From Sindora glabra (lineage: Eukaryota; Streptophyta; Magnoliopsida; Fabales; Fabaceae), in assembly GCA_020226215.1 (NCBI GenBank), contig CM035234.1:72557135-72621134 (forward strand): a DNA stretch of 64,000 bases. Direction: 5' to 3'. A program made the translations under genes and the position numbers. Positions 47,741 through 60,700 of the stretch are shown piece after piece (the first letter of the stretch is position 1; each line of letters starts with the position of its first letter). The notes beneath the pieces are model-generated. The model was not told the DNA's origin. It did not search any database and saw nothing but the letters and a program-made list of their open reading frames with translations.

Positions 47741-49600
47741 CCATCTTCTTATAAATTATTTCATTATTTATCTTTTGCATCAAACCAATCCTTTGAACAA
47801 ATAACCATTTCTAAGTTCTAATCCTTCAAAGATAAACATTTTTCATCCAAAATTTGTTCACTAAGAGAAAATATACTTTTTGATGCTACTGAAAAAATTG
47901 AAGGAGTTAGTATATCGTGTGCCATAAGAGAAAGTATAGGATATTATGTCCTTTATACTTTCCACCATTTTTAAATGGTAAAATTTAGCATATTAGCTAC
48001 AATAAGTGTAAATAAATAAGAACTTAATGTATTCTTCATTGAAGGAGTATTATCAGTTAAATCTAAGAAGTCATTATACTTTTTACAATATGAGATATTT
48101 GTTCTTAAAGAAGATGAAGAACCTATACATGAATATGAAAAACTAAATTTATACATGAATATGAAAAACTAAATTTACTACTATATGCTCGGAATATTTC
48201 TAGTAGTGAATCATTTATATTATTCATGTGAGACTTTAAGTCAAATTTTTTCATGGTACCTTTTTAACAATATTTTTACTTTTTCTTGTTCAAATTTAGG
48301 ATTCATAATTGTAGCTATAATATATAAATAAAGAATATTTCTAAAGTATTTATTCCATTTTAGTAAACATTCATTAATAATAATATAAAATCCATTAATA
48401 CTTCCAAAATTTAAAAATATAGAACTATAATTGAGAAAAATAGTATGCATTGAGTGAGATATTGAATAATAAGAATTAGATAAAAAATTAATTCCTCTGT
48501 AAAATGTTTATAAAAATTGTAAGCAGATTTCTGCCCTTTCGCATTCAACATTTTCAAGGTGATGATTAACATGGATCTTTATTGTATAAAAAGTATCCAT
48601 GATATCTTTATACTTTAAGCAAAATTTTAACATTTTAATGGTAGAATTCCATCATGTATAAACATCTTATGGAGGTATCTTAGGTTTTTTTAGAATTTGG
48701 ACACATAATTATCTCCAATCATACTTTCTAACTAGTAATGATTTGATATATAAAATTATACTTCTAAGATTTTGTATAAGTATAGAAATAACTTTTAATG
48801 CATCTTGAATAACTAAATTTAAAATATGACATGAACATCTAAGATGAAAAAATTGAGTTTCAAGAATAGGATTTAAAGCTGAAATTAAAATTCTAATAGT
48901 ACTAGTATTAGTAGATGCATTATCAAAGGTAATTAAAAATATTTTATTTGTTATCATATATTCACTACAAATATTTATTATATAAAAATTGATAGTATAT
49001 GTATCATATAGTAGTGGAATTGATTTAAAATAAATAATTTTTTATGTAAAATAAAATTATTATCAATATAATGGGTAGTTACAAAAATATAGCCCATTTG
49101 AGATAGTGATGTTCAAATATTAGATATAACCGTAATTTTACCTTTAAATTTCAAAAAAAAGTTGACTAAAATCATTTTTTTACTCTTTAAAAATTTTATT
49201 TAATTTATTTATACTAGTATTCTTACTTATATTGTGCCATTGCGGATTAAAATGTCGAAGAATAATATTTAATTTTGGAGAACTAGCTGTATTAAAAGGC
49301 ATTTGAACATGATAAATCTATTTATATAATTCATACTTACAACTATCTTCACTAAGCATATTACAATTTTCATTTGTAATATTTATAGCATCCTTATGTT
49401 TAGAAGAATAATGGTGTCTCATTATCCTAGTATCACTATAACTATCATAATTGTAATTTTTTGGATAATATTTACAAAATGCTTTAACTATACCATCTAT
49501 GTGTTTTAAATCAAAATGATTCCATATTTTGAAAATTTTCAATCTTTTTACTAAATCAGGTGAGGATGTATGAGTGTTTACATTTATGAGCACATTGTGA
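47740..49600 (-). pseudogene. BED-finger hAT transposase relic (RICESLEEPER-like)
   Basis: Cut-and-paste transposase on the minus strand. Blocks from the N-terminus: BED-finger remnant at 49593-49318 (IWNHFDLK, then CKYYPKNY, and MRHHYSSKH); catalytic-domain block at 48957-48709 (ITFDNASTN, FHLRCSCHILNLVIQDALK); at 48450-48241 FKWNKYFRN-like sequence with IATIMNPKFEQEK, where ATxLDPRxK is usual; hAT C-terminal dimerisation block near 47935-47770 (LSLMAHDILTPS, VASKSIFSLSEQ, VICSKDWFDA), which corresponds to the LSxMARDILxIPxTTVASE and ALICxxDW motifs. Stops and frame changes fall between the blocks. The C-terminal motif is well preserved, so decay is moderate. Element ends were not found with confidence. 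Confidence 0.88.
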
Positions 49601-50572
49601 AAAAGAAGGATGTTGAGAAGGAAAAAGAGATGATGTAAATTTTGATGTGCTTGAAAGGAGTATTTGTAACATTGTTATTTGAAAAATTAGTAGTTTTTTT
49701 TAAATTGATTATTAAAATAATTTTGTATATTATTAGAATCATTCAAATCTATAATTAAAATTTATTAATAATATAAAAATAAAATTATTAATATTAAATT
49801 TAACAAGAATAACAACTTTTAAATTAACTAAAATACTATAAAAATTGAAATATATAAAATTTAATAAAAATATAAAAATATAAGTAGAGATTAGAAAGAG
49901 TTGAAAAGCATCACTAATATTTTCCTTTGAAGTGAAACTTTCAATGCTTTAAAACTTTATACACCACCTCTACGTCTAATTTTCAATACTTGTAGAGAAA
50001 TAAAAATATATTACAAATTTATAATTATGAAAATTATGAGAATCAGATTGAAGGGAGAAAGAATGAATATTTGCTGTATAAATTGAGTTTGACTGAGATG
50101 AATATTTATAGTGGTATAAAATATATAAAATATTAATACAAATTTTAAATTAGGCAATCAACCGTTGAGCAACGGCTCACTAGAAGAAGGCCATTACTAA
50201 ATAGCTCTTTACCTCTTTTTAATTTTTCTTTGGTTTTGATGTTGCACTTTTTTTTAATGTTATATACTAGGGAATTTACATATTCACATTATCTATTTTC
50301 TTCTCGAGGAAAAAGAAATAACTAACCTAGTATCATGAGAAGATGTCATGTCACTTTGAGTCAATGCATTAGTTAGAGAAAATATAATGTTAAGGTTTCA
50401 GTTATGTTGGGTTTATCTATCCTAGGATTGGTTTCCACAATTCATATTCTATTTATAATAAATTTGAAATTAAATTGCTTGATGGTATTTTTTCAAGACA
50501 TCCATTTTGAGGTCATAAGGGGTTTCAAGTTTGGTCTATTTGGAATCTATATCAATGAAGTAGTGGTGAATT
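49601..50572. other. AT-rich region, upstream side of the hAT relic
   Basis: No coding frame recognised. A small palindrome CCGTTGAGCAACGG (50162-50175) is present. A frame at 50404-50634 runs into the foldback and has no family resemblance. Confidence 0.45.
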
Positions 50573-50729
50573 CTAAGGTGCCCTTAGGGGTTTGGTACCC
50601 GAGGTGGTGTGGCAAAATACAAGCTACTGGATGAGATTACTAAGTCATTGCCAAATTTTTTGTAATCTCATCCAGTGGCCTGTATTTTGCTACACCACCT
50701 CGAATACCAAACCTCCAAGGGTACCTTAG
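50573..50729. repeat. long foldback: 68-nt arms, 21-nt loop
   Basis: The left arm (50573-50640) and right arm (50662-50729) are inverse copies that differ at eight positions, all transitions. Outer ends read CTAAGGT(G/A)CCC. GC content is far above the flanks. It may be a miniature foldback transposon or a precursor of hairpin RNA; no target duplication was identified with certainty. Confidence 0.95.
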
Positions 50730-52043
50730 CAAGCACCTGAAGTAGTAGGATTAGCATAGGATTAGCATAACACGTGTAAGTTGTGGCATTAAAAAAATAT
50801 TCTAGAGAGTGGGGTAAAATACTAAAATTGCACCATTACTCTCCTTAAGATTAGAAATAATTTTCTAATATTAAAAATCTAATTTTATGATAGTCAATTT
50901 TTACAAAAATATATTTTTAAAAATTAAAAAATTCAAAATTTGACAAAAATAATATTATATTTTTTTTTAGAAAATTTTTCATAAAGTCAAATAAAATATT
51001 GCGATGGCTTTTAAAAATTATATTTTTCTAATAATAATGCTAAGTACATCGAAAATAAAATTTGAAATTAAATTTCAAATGTAAAATAATGGTTATCATT
51101 AAAAATAAAATAATTGAGCAAAGGGCTAGTTCTATGTTATATACTTATATATACTTGCATGTTACGTGCATAAATATATGTGTAATAAACTAATAAAATA
51201 CTACAATAAATAAATTTTAAATCATGAGATACCTTGTAAAAAGTAATAGAAATAATTAACATTTGTTTTTGGTATACTTAATTGATTTAAAATTAATATT
51301 ATAATATTTTTATTAAAATATTAATATTTGAAATTATTAATTTATTAATAATCACAATTCTTTAATTATTGTAAACATTTATGTCTATCTTTTATTAATT
51401 AATTTTATATTTTTTAACTCTTGTTATTTTATAGTTCATATATTAATTGCTGCTATTCTCATTTGCTTTATTATATTTTTTTTATATTCACTCTTATTAT
51501 TTATAGAAGAGAGGTTAATATCATTGAGTAATATAAATATAATATAATATATTTTATTTTATTATAAAATATTTTAAATAATTTAAAATTGTAAAGAAGT
51601 ACTAATTTAAATTTTAATACAATTATTTATTTTGATAAACTTATATAATATATGTTGATAATATTAAATATATAAATTTATTAACTTTAATATTAAAGAT
51701 TATTTAATATTACTAAAATTATTATTTTAATATATATATAAACATATAATAATAAATTAATCATCTATTATTTATTACTATTATCAGGTTAACAGCTAAC
51801 TTAATAACTTGATGGGTTAACAGTTACTAGTCCTAATTCCTTACCAAGTTAGGCCATTGTTATTATTTTTTACCACATTCAGTCTCAAGCCAAGTAAAAT
51901 TATATCAATCACTGGTTAATTTGTTAAACTAAACCCATTTTGACACCTTTATTTGATACTCAAGGTCTTGTCACCTGAAGCAAAGTGAGAGTTCTTTCAA
52001 ATTTGTATGTTTAAAAGACTACAACACGAAATTTGTCATTATT
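50730..52043. other. very AT-rich region before the gypsy gag relic
   Basis: Nothing coding. The segment 51780-51960 has repeated GGTTAACAG phrases and ends CCATTTTGACACCTTTA, reminiscent of a hAT end (inverse of TAAAGGTGTCAAAATGG). It could be the end of the hAT element at 47.7-49.6 kb, but a partner end was not found. Confidence 0.4.
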
Positions 52044-53960
52044 ATGGAGATCACCTTTGCCTATACCTACGATGGGGGAAAAATCAAATGTAGCTAACAT
52101 TCTTAATGATATCTTGGCTCAACTTATTCTATCTAAAAGTTTTGAATTAATAACAAAAATTGCAATTGTTGGAAAGCTAACAAGGCTATTATACTTTAAG
52201 GACTTTGATGTCCAAATTAAAGGAACACTCTTCAACAAATTGCTTTCTTAACTTTTTTAGATCCTTAAGTTCAACTGCAATGCTTGTCATGGTAATAAGT
52301 GCAACTTTTCTAGAGGAGCAGATTTCAATCATTGCAAAAATAATTGAAGTACTAATGAAGTTCATCCAAGAAAAATGAAGCTTTGAGAGATAAATTGATC
52401 TTTGACAAATTAATCTTTGACATTTTACAACTTGAAGATAAGTCATGCTAAGAAGATGAAGATGAAGCTACAAAAGAACAAATTGGCTCTAAGAATGAGC
52501 AATCTTATCTAAATGGTGTCTTTTTTACTAACTAACAAAAATGCCTTTAGAGACCAATAAAAAGGGGGCATACAATTTTCCTTTTCCTATGTCAAGCCAT
52601 ATAGTGAAAGGATTGATCTTTTGAAAATGCTCTTGAATTATCAACACCTAAATCTCAACAATTTGATGGTAAAGGAAATCCTAGGTAGCACATCGCTCAC
52701 TTTGTTGAGACTTGTAACAATGTTGGAATGAATGGAAACCTCATGGTGAAATAATTTGTGCAGTTCCTTAAAGAAAATGCCTTTGACCATTATATAAACA
52801 TGTCATTTAGATCAATTGATAGTTAGGAACAACTTGAGTGCAAGTTCCTAAATTAATTTTATAGCACTTATTGCACTATTAGTATGCTTAAGATTATGAA
52901 AACTTGGCAATGAAAAAATGAGTTAGTCATCAATTATATTCAACAATGGAAAAATCTAAGTCTTGACTAAAAGATCAACTTTTAGAATCTTCTACCATCA
53001 AGATATGCATACAAGGGTTAAATTGGAGCCTGAGCTACATTTTACAAGCTACGAAGCCTTAAACATTTAAACAATGGGCAATAAAAATGCATGATATAGA
53101 GCTTAATATTGTTCCAAGGTTATCAACCTTAAACAAGGTGGAAGAATGACATGAATTTTATATGACCAATAAGTCATTATATTTGAAGTATGAAATCAAG
53201 CAATCGATAATTGTGTTCGCTTCACTAATCAAGCTAACTATCAAGTCAAATACAAAAGACAACAAAGTCATCATTGCTTCTGGAAAAGGAAATAATATCA
53301 TGTAAACAAAGAATACCCATTTCCAAATTTTGATGTTTCCACAATACTAGAATCTTTACTTAAAGTTAACTTAACTGAGCTACTGAAGAGGTAGGCAAAG
53401 TGGATGATCCATGTTTTTGCAAGTACTATTTGGCTAATTTGCCACCTAATTGAAAAGTTCTTTATATTAAAAGACAAGATCATGGAATTAGATAATGAAG
53501 GTAAAATTAAATTCGATGATGATAATGTAACTTGCAACATGACTACGATAGCTCTATCTTAACTAAGTGTTGATTTTCCTCTTTTAATGATCAAATTTGG
53601 TTTATTTTAGTCAATAATGCTTAGAAAATGGATTAAACTTCTAATAGCTTCCATAACCTCTCATGTCATTAGCGACAAGTACGAGGACAAGTTAAAATTA
53701 ACTTGAATGATGAAGAAGAGTTAATTTTAGCCATAAGCAAGAGAAATAAGAAAAAGATTCTATAGACATCCTCCAAAGCAATTTGAAGAAATCAAACCAT
53801 AAAGATTATAAATGAAGCTTCTAAATGCAAAGAGATTAGTTTTACTCACTATATTACTTTAACAAATATAAATAATAAAGATTTTCCAATCATAAAGATA
53901 AAGATGGTTTTATCATTATTAAAGGAAGACTAAGCCGTCCTTGAGGAGTTTAATGAAGTC
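52044..53960 (+). pseudogene. Ty3/gypsy gag relic
   Basis: Gag builds the virus-like particle of LTR retrotransposons. The start is at 52044 (MEITFAYTYDGGKIKC), then frame changes. A Retrotrans_gag block at about 52650-52960 holds QQFDGKGN, HFVETCNN, GMNGNLMVK, EQLECKFLN, FYSTYC, LVINYIQQWKNLSLD. Further on, near 53310-53540, are EYPFPNFDV-type, HLIEKFFILKDKIMEL and NEGKIKFDDD pieces that match the part where the zinc-knuckle-like HPIEKCFVLK segment lies. Stops and shifts are frequent. With the LTR end at 46.6 kb it could form the 5' part of one gypsy element split by a hAT insertion. No protease or RT was found before 54052. Confidence 0.85.
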
Positions 53961-55360
53961 AATACTAAAAGTTATTCTCATTCAAATTTCTTGAAGAATG
54001 CTCGCACATGAAGCTATAATGATCCTCCTAATTGCATAAGGTTAAACTACATGTAATGGAATATTTAGGAGTTTGAGAGTAAAATATTTATAAAATATAT
54101 GTATTAGTTTTAGTAAATAATTTTTATTCATAAACTTATAAATTATTGGGATATTTATTCTATAAGTTTAAAATTTAGGATGAATGATAAGATTTAATAG
54201 GAATGGAGTTAGCATGAATAATGGTTAGCAAGAATTAATTTTTACTTTGGGACTATTATGCTCTTTAGTGCATCATATGTTTTCCTTTGGGTTTCCTTTA
54301 GGAAGTTAATAAGATAAGTGGTGATGATCTAAGGTGAGTTAAGTCTACACTACACCCAATGCATTCAACCATTTATCACAGCTCTCCTTCTTTATTTTTT
54401 TGGTTTCTTTCTCTTTTTCTCTCTTTCCTATGGGTTTCTTCTTCTTTCTTGCACTCTTTCCTTCTCTTTGTCCCTTAGCTTTCACTTTTTGACCATTATT
54501 GCCTTTTAGCCTTCTTTAGCCATTACCAATGGCTATATTCTGGTCTAGCTATAGCTTATCAACATCGTAGAGCTACAAGTTACAACTAGAAATAACCACT
54601 AACAAGCTTTTGGCCTTCCTCATTTTTTGTCAATGTTCTAGTGCGATTTTGCCACCAATAAGCTTTAACTGACTCCTTTGGGAAGAGGTAAGTCTATCTA
54701 CAACCCATTTGGGAAGAGGTAAGTCTATCTATGTCATCAAACCTTAATATTTTTAATGTTTTAAGCTTGATCAAAGAAATCCTCACTTACTTTTCTTGAT
54801 GATAGATTCAAAATATAAAGAAATAAGCGTCTAGTTTTCTAAGGTGATGTGATTAAAGCCTTTTTAGAACATTAAGTTTTAATATTTTTACTTGTATAGC
54901 TTGATCCAAGAATCTCTATATAATGGCATATTTTTTATTTCATGTGTTAACCTTAGAAAAATAAGAAATTTATGATTTAAGATGTTAGGATATTATGATT
55001 AAAACCTAGAATGGTAATTTTTAGGAAGAAATTAAGTAATATCAATATGCTTATACTTTATTATTGTAAATTGCTAAGTAAGGAAAAAAAAGATGAGTAT
55101 GGAAACTTTAAAATTCTTGGAATGAATAGACATCATTAGGTGAGTATATATCTTACTCCAAATTAATGTTTTATTGATATTTTGTTTGAATGTTATATTT
55201 TTAAATTTGCCTTATTAATTATACTAACCACATATATATTCATATATAAAATCTTAGAGGTGTAATTATGTAATTTGGGTACACTTATAATATAGAGAGT
55301 TTTAGTTTTATATCTGTAATTATTTACTTTACTATGTTTGATGATAGAACTAGTAAGTTG

Positions 55361-55382
55361 ATATATATATATATATATATAT
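55361..55382. repeat. (AT)n microsatellite
   Basis: Twenty-two bases of AT alternation. Confidence 0.9.
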
Positions 55383-55841
55383 TTCTTACAGATTACTATT
55401 AAAACATCCTTATAGTTATATTAGAAATGAGTGGAATTATTATTTTGTAGTATAGTTATGATTACCCATTTGTGTTATATTCTTATTATGATGGTGGATT
55501 GGCTTATTGCATGTACATATATGAAATACACAATTCTTTTAGATTGTTGCTAAGTGTACTTTTACAATTATGCAATGAAGGTATGGCTGTGTTATTGCAT
55601 ATTCTATGTTATGGGGATGTATGTGTGTGTGTATATTTATGTGTAATGAGTGTATGTTTTTGGCTATATAAAGAAGGCATGGTTGTGCTATTATCTGTCA
55701 TTAGTTAATTGAGAATGATTTATGGTATTGAATTAGCTACTTTATCTTGTAATTGGATTATGATTATGATATAAAGAGCCTATGTTCTAGTGTATGACTA
55801 AGAACGCTGAACAAAAAAGTTTCGGTAATATGTTTGTAGAG

Positions 55842-56042
55842 GGTGTAAGGTCGACTTATGGAAGGTATAAAGTTAACTCAAAGTTGTAAGTAGATTTATA
55901 TATTTTATTATTAATTGTTGTGTATTAGGGAAAATGTAAGGTATATCCTAAAAGGACAAAGATGGAAAGCTTATAGAAAGTATAAAGTTAACTTGAAGTT
56001 GTAAGTAGATGTATATATTTTACTATTAATTATTGTGTATTG
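55842..56042 (+). repeat. 110-bp tandem duplication
   Basis: Two units carrying CTTATGGAAGGTATAAAGTT, AACTCAAAGTTGTAAGTAGA and ATATTTTATTATTAATTGTT, about 110 bp apart, with few differences. Confidence 0.85.
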
Positions 56043-56324
56043 TGCTATGAAATTTAATCTAGTTATCCTTATATTTTTTCATATGATACGATTGTGATGA
56101 TTTGACTATGGTTGAGCCTCTAGTGGTTACTTGAAAATGAAATGAATAACAAGAATAGTGTACATGTGAACTTATAATTGTGTTATATAATTTGAGTGAA
56201 TAAGGTTATTATGAATTATAATGTGAAATAGGAAACTTGAGATATGTGTAAGTGAATACGTCAAACAAGTGAGTTAGAACCATAGTCTATAAAATCCAAA
56301 AATTGACTTTATTATTATTTTCTA

Positions 56325-56712
56325 ATAAGGATGACAATTTTTGACATAGCATGATAATCCAATATAAACATGATACATTCGTTAGGGTTCGAGTTAACAC
56401 ATAACCCATTAAAAAATTTATATTAAATTTTTAAAAATAATTTTTTGAGAAATAATTAATAATTAAATTATAAATAGATATATATAATAAATATATAAAA
56501 TTTTTATTTTAATAAAATAAGAATAAAAGTTTAAAATAATATTTTATTAATAATTTAAAATATTTTTATAAAAAATGGTAAATAATTAAATTTAATAGAT
56601 GGTTTTAAAAAATAATTTTTTTTAATTAAAATTATTAAATAAGTTAGACAAGTAACCTATTTTAACACGTTTAATAAGTGGATTAATCTGAATGATATGA
56701 ATTACTACCCTT
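56325..56712. mobile_element. 388-bp hAT MITE
   Basis: Flanked by a perfect 8-bp duplication attttcta (56317-56324 and 56713-56720), the size hAT elements make. Ends ATAAGGATGACAATTTTTGA and ATGAATTACTACCCTT are imperfect inverse repeats matching the GGGTGGCAATT-type ends of a common plant hAT MITE. The interior is AT-rich, with AGGGTTCGAGTTAACACA near the left side. No coding capacity. Confidence 0.92.
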
Positions 56713-57214
56713 ATTTTCTAGTTATTCTAGCATTTAATTAGTATTTAATTATTCTTTTTAATTGATTCCAAGCATGGATGTGGTAAATATACACTTACTA
56801 AGTTCTTGTAACTCATTCCTTTTATTTCCAATATTTTTTAGTTTAAGTCAATTCATTAGAACCTCATTACTTTTATAGAGATTAAAGATTGTATTGTCAA
56901 GAAATTTGACAATTGAATTAGAAATGGATTACCTTTGTGTCTACATGGTTAATGTGTTGAGTTTATTTATTTTCATGTGTATTCTATGGTACTAGGTCTA
57001 AATGAGATATAGGTTTTAGAATTCAAGATATGTGGCTTTTAAAATTTACCTGAAAACATAAGGAACTTTGTTCCTTTTTTTTAAAAAAAAATGTATTGAA
57101 TCCAATTCATGAGAAAAATGGAGAAATTTTTGTTAGAACAAAATTTGCATAATTGTTATTGAGGCTAGTGAAAACTAAGTAGTAGGAGGTCACAACCGAG
57201 TTTGGTTTGTGACA

Positions 57215-57772
57215 TATTATATAAAATTTATTTTTAACATCCTTTTTAAAAAGGTTACGCTCTCATTCACACTTATTTTCATGGTCTTGGTTCCAATTGT
57301 GGTGGTCTTGTTTCCTATGCTAGTCATTCCTTCAATGCTATTTGAGAGCTCTAGTCACTTCATTCATGATTTGCATATTGGAGTTTGCAACCTAAGAAGG
57401 AAATTATTATTCACTATCCCCTCTTTTTTCTTGTCTACTATTTTAAGATGACTATTCATAATTAGGTTCATTAGCTTGCAAATAAATTTTAGTATTCATC
57501 ATTACCTAATCCATTAGATTTTCCAAATGCTTAGATAAAAAATTAAATAATCCTTAAATAATTTACTAAAGGCAAATTCCTTCATTAAGATCAATAAGTA
57601 TCATAAGGTCCATCAAAATGGTATTGGTAATATGCGATCCTAGGTGCATACATATTATTGATATAATTTTAGTCAATACTTATTTGGATAGTATGTAGAT
57701 ATAACTTAGTTTACCAATCTCAAGGCTTTGTCCCACTAGAAAAAAATCTAAATCATGCTCTAATACTATCTT
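57215..57772 (-). pseudogene. gypsy primer site and gag-side fragment
   Basis: On the minus strand, directly after the LTR that ends at 57773, the primer site lies at 57757-57768 (plus strand GCTCTAATACTA; the initiator tRNA-Met site would give GCTCTGATACCA, 10 of 12). Beyond it toward 57215 the sequence is a leader and N-terminal gag-like stretch with QEKRG and QIMNEVTRAL-like pieces; gag is inferred from position more than from motifs. It is cut off at 57214 by the plus-strand LTR-like block. Confidence 0.6.
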
Positions 57773-60700
57773 TGTTATAACTCTTACTTTATTGTGACTA
57801 ATATAGAATCTAATTTACTAGTTTCCACTAGCCTTGCCTAAGTCTACATGATTTGTACTCATATAAAATAATATACTTTTGATTTTTTAATGCAAAATAA
57901 TATTAATGGTCTAAGAACAATAATTGTTAAATAGTTTATACAAAAAAAGAGGTTAAATCGATTTATATAATTTTATCAAGATACTAACAAGTTGGTCTAA
58001 CTTAACCCTATAAACCAAAAGAATTTCTTTTTGGTTAACCCATCCTATGACCCAAGGCTTAACTTTTCATTCTATCTACAAACAAAATATGTAGTTACTA
58101 CCTGAAGGGTTTCTTAAGGACTCTACCTTTGCGGATGAGGTAGTAGAGGTGTTTCTAGTTAAGTATTTGCAATTTAAACACAAATAATAAGTGTAAGGCT
58201 TAATAAGTAAACATTTTAGTATTAATAAATTCCAAGAAAATTTTTTAAACTTTGTTAACTTAATTTACCATTCTTTAATCATAACATGCATCTTAGTTAA
58301 TGCAATACCTTAATTATCAATGATCATAACATTTATTTACAAATAATAGTAAAACTTGCAAGTACACTTAATTTCAGACTCATAACTTAGCATACAATAA
58401 CATCATCAAATCATAATGTTTTTTATTTAAAGGAAATAACTTAATGACATATCATAATTAGTTAAATGAAAAGGCAAATAAACTTCTTCGTGACTCCTAA
58501 TCATCCTTATCCTTTCATAACCTAACCTTATCTTTTTAAAATCTGCCCTATCCTTTTACAAATGTTTGCCAAAATTGATTTTTTATTTCAACATCATTAT
58601 CAATATGCCTTATATCAATTTTTCAATCATTAATATAGATCAAGATTAATTATCATAATATAATTCAAGTCATATCATATTGCATAAGCTAACACTACTA
58701 TGCCTCTTTGCATAACCACTCATTGTTTAACTCACATTATTCAAATGCTCAATGATTTTAATTTAACATGTAGGTACTTATCATGTACTATGTAAAAGAA
58801 ATCAATTATTAGGGCTATATTCAACTACATACTTGATAATATGTTGCTCGAAAACAATTCATAAAGGTATTGTTAACTATATATTTGACTACAAATTATT
58901 AGGACCTTAACTTAATTGTGATAAGCATGAAACTTGCTACTCGATTTTTGCAAGCCTACTTTAGTATAGTTGTCACAATTCTAAATAATTTATTAGAAGA
59001 GTAGGAGAAAAGCAATGTTTAATAAAAAAGATGCAATTCATTAATTAACAAAGTTTTGCAAAATGTAAGGAAGTTATAGTTACTTATAATCACTTAAATT
59101 GAGGATAAGTCACTTCCACTAACTTAAAGAGGAATTCAACATTAGAATCCTCCGCCTAAGTTTATACATAAATATATATATATATATTTCAATGCTACCA
59201 AATAACTAAAGTAGTGAGCTTCCAAATAATCTACCTTTGAGGGGTGGTGGTGGAAGCTTGACTTGAGTATTTACAAAATAAATTGTAGAGGAATGAGTTC
59301 AGGGTTCAATGAGTAAATACTTCATTTAAATAAAAATAATAATATGATAATTATCCATCAGATCATCTTCCTGTAAGATTCAACACACAATCATTCATGA
59401 TATCAATTTAGATTTAATCAGCCTTAAAAGATAATAAAGATAGTCATTTATCACAATTAGATTACACAAGAATAACTAATAAACAATTAAATTGTAATTT
59501 CATAACACAATTCATAAGGATTTATGATAAGTCATATAGATCCACCTTTTGACACTATGATCAGCCTTATACACTTTCCACCTATCCATCATTATTTTTC
59601 TAAGGTCACTCTTATGCCCTTTCCTCCTAGTATCGAGAATTAATCTTTTAGTGTTCACATCACCTTTTTCATATTTCTCAATTTATAATTCACTTAAGGC
59701 TTTAATTTCTTATAATAGGCCTTAAGCAATATTCATTGTAATAATCCAACAACATTATTCCTTTTTACATGGCCATACACCACAATTCATTACTTAATAA
59801 TACAATCTTATCCACATCATGTATTATTGGACATATTGCTCAATTCCACATTATATGATCACAATTGATGTATTTCACCCTTATTTATCGTATTTCATCA
59901 TAGCTTGATATTTAGAAAACTTACACCTTATGTTGGACCTTTAGGTGTCATAATTTTTCAAGAAAAGCTGGATATAATTGACTATATAGTTAAATATGAG
60001 AGCCTTGAGAGCAACTAAATCATAATCAATAATATAGTTAAGTAGAAGGGTTTAAAGGCAAACTTGAAGCATAATAATTGACTATATAGTCAACTATTGA
60101 GCTTTGGAAAGCACTTCAGAGATCTATAATCAACAATATAGTTAATTATCAATCTCAAGAGAGCTATTGAGTCAGATAGTTGACTATACCCCTTCAATAT
60201 ATGCTTTCAAGGGCATAATTGATTACTACTAGGGAAATTTTTGGAACTTCAAAATTTTCACTATTCATTCTTTATAAAACTTTCATTTAATGCATCCATT
60301 TGCCTATTAAACATTATATAATCATAAATACATACCAGTAATGCATTAATAAAGCCATTTCCATTATTTAATTAAACTATTTCCATTAATTAACTAAAAA
60401 ATTAACCATTTATATTTAAATCGCCATAAAACTCAAAATAAGCAATTTTAACTTAAATTTCCCAAGATTTAATAAGAATGGATGGAGTATCCACTTAGTA
60501 TGGAAAAGAGTATTGGGATGCTATATTAGATGTCTCTTAAGCTTAATCACATAAAAAAACATAAGATTTCTTAGGTTAAAGTTCCAAATTTTCAATGAAA
60601 CCAAACTTTTTAACTTTCATTGAAATAAGAAGGAGATAAAGAGGAAATCTTAGCAATGGAGATGTTTTTACTTTGATTGGATGAAGAAATAAAGGAAGAT

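Larger units (their letters stand above)
54052..57214 (+). mobile_element. gypsy LTR-like block with nested MITE
   Basis: Starts TGTAATGGAATATTTAGGAG, has a long pyrimidine-rich leader-like tract (54380-54490), tandem repeats (55842-56042) and a TTACTAAGTTCTTGTAACTC phrase (56795) usual near the 3' part of chromovirus LTRs. It ends GGTTTGTGACA at 57214. A 388-bp MITE lies inside. The 5-bp flanks (ctaca, tatta) do not match, so the limits are tentative. Confidence 0.5.

Noticed and set aside
51780..51962. Right terminal end of a hAT element
   Set aside because: CCATTTTGACACC looks like a hAT end, but no matching left end or 8-bp duplication was found, so it is not listed as a mobile element.
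55472..55708. A 78-residue frame rich in Cys, Tyr and Val
   Set aside because: It lies inside an LTR-like block with GTGTGT simple sequence. No signal-peptide-type toxin pattern or family is supported.
57209..57451. Plus-strand 80-residue hydrophobic frame
   Set aside because: It lies antisense to the gypsy gag-side fragment and starts inside the LTR end. A shadow.
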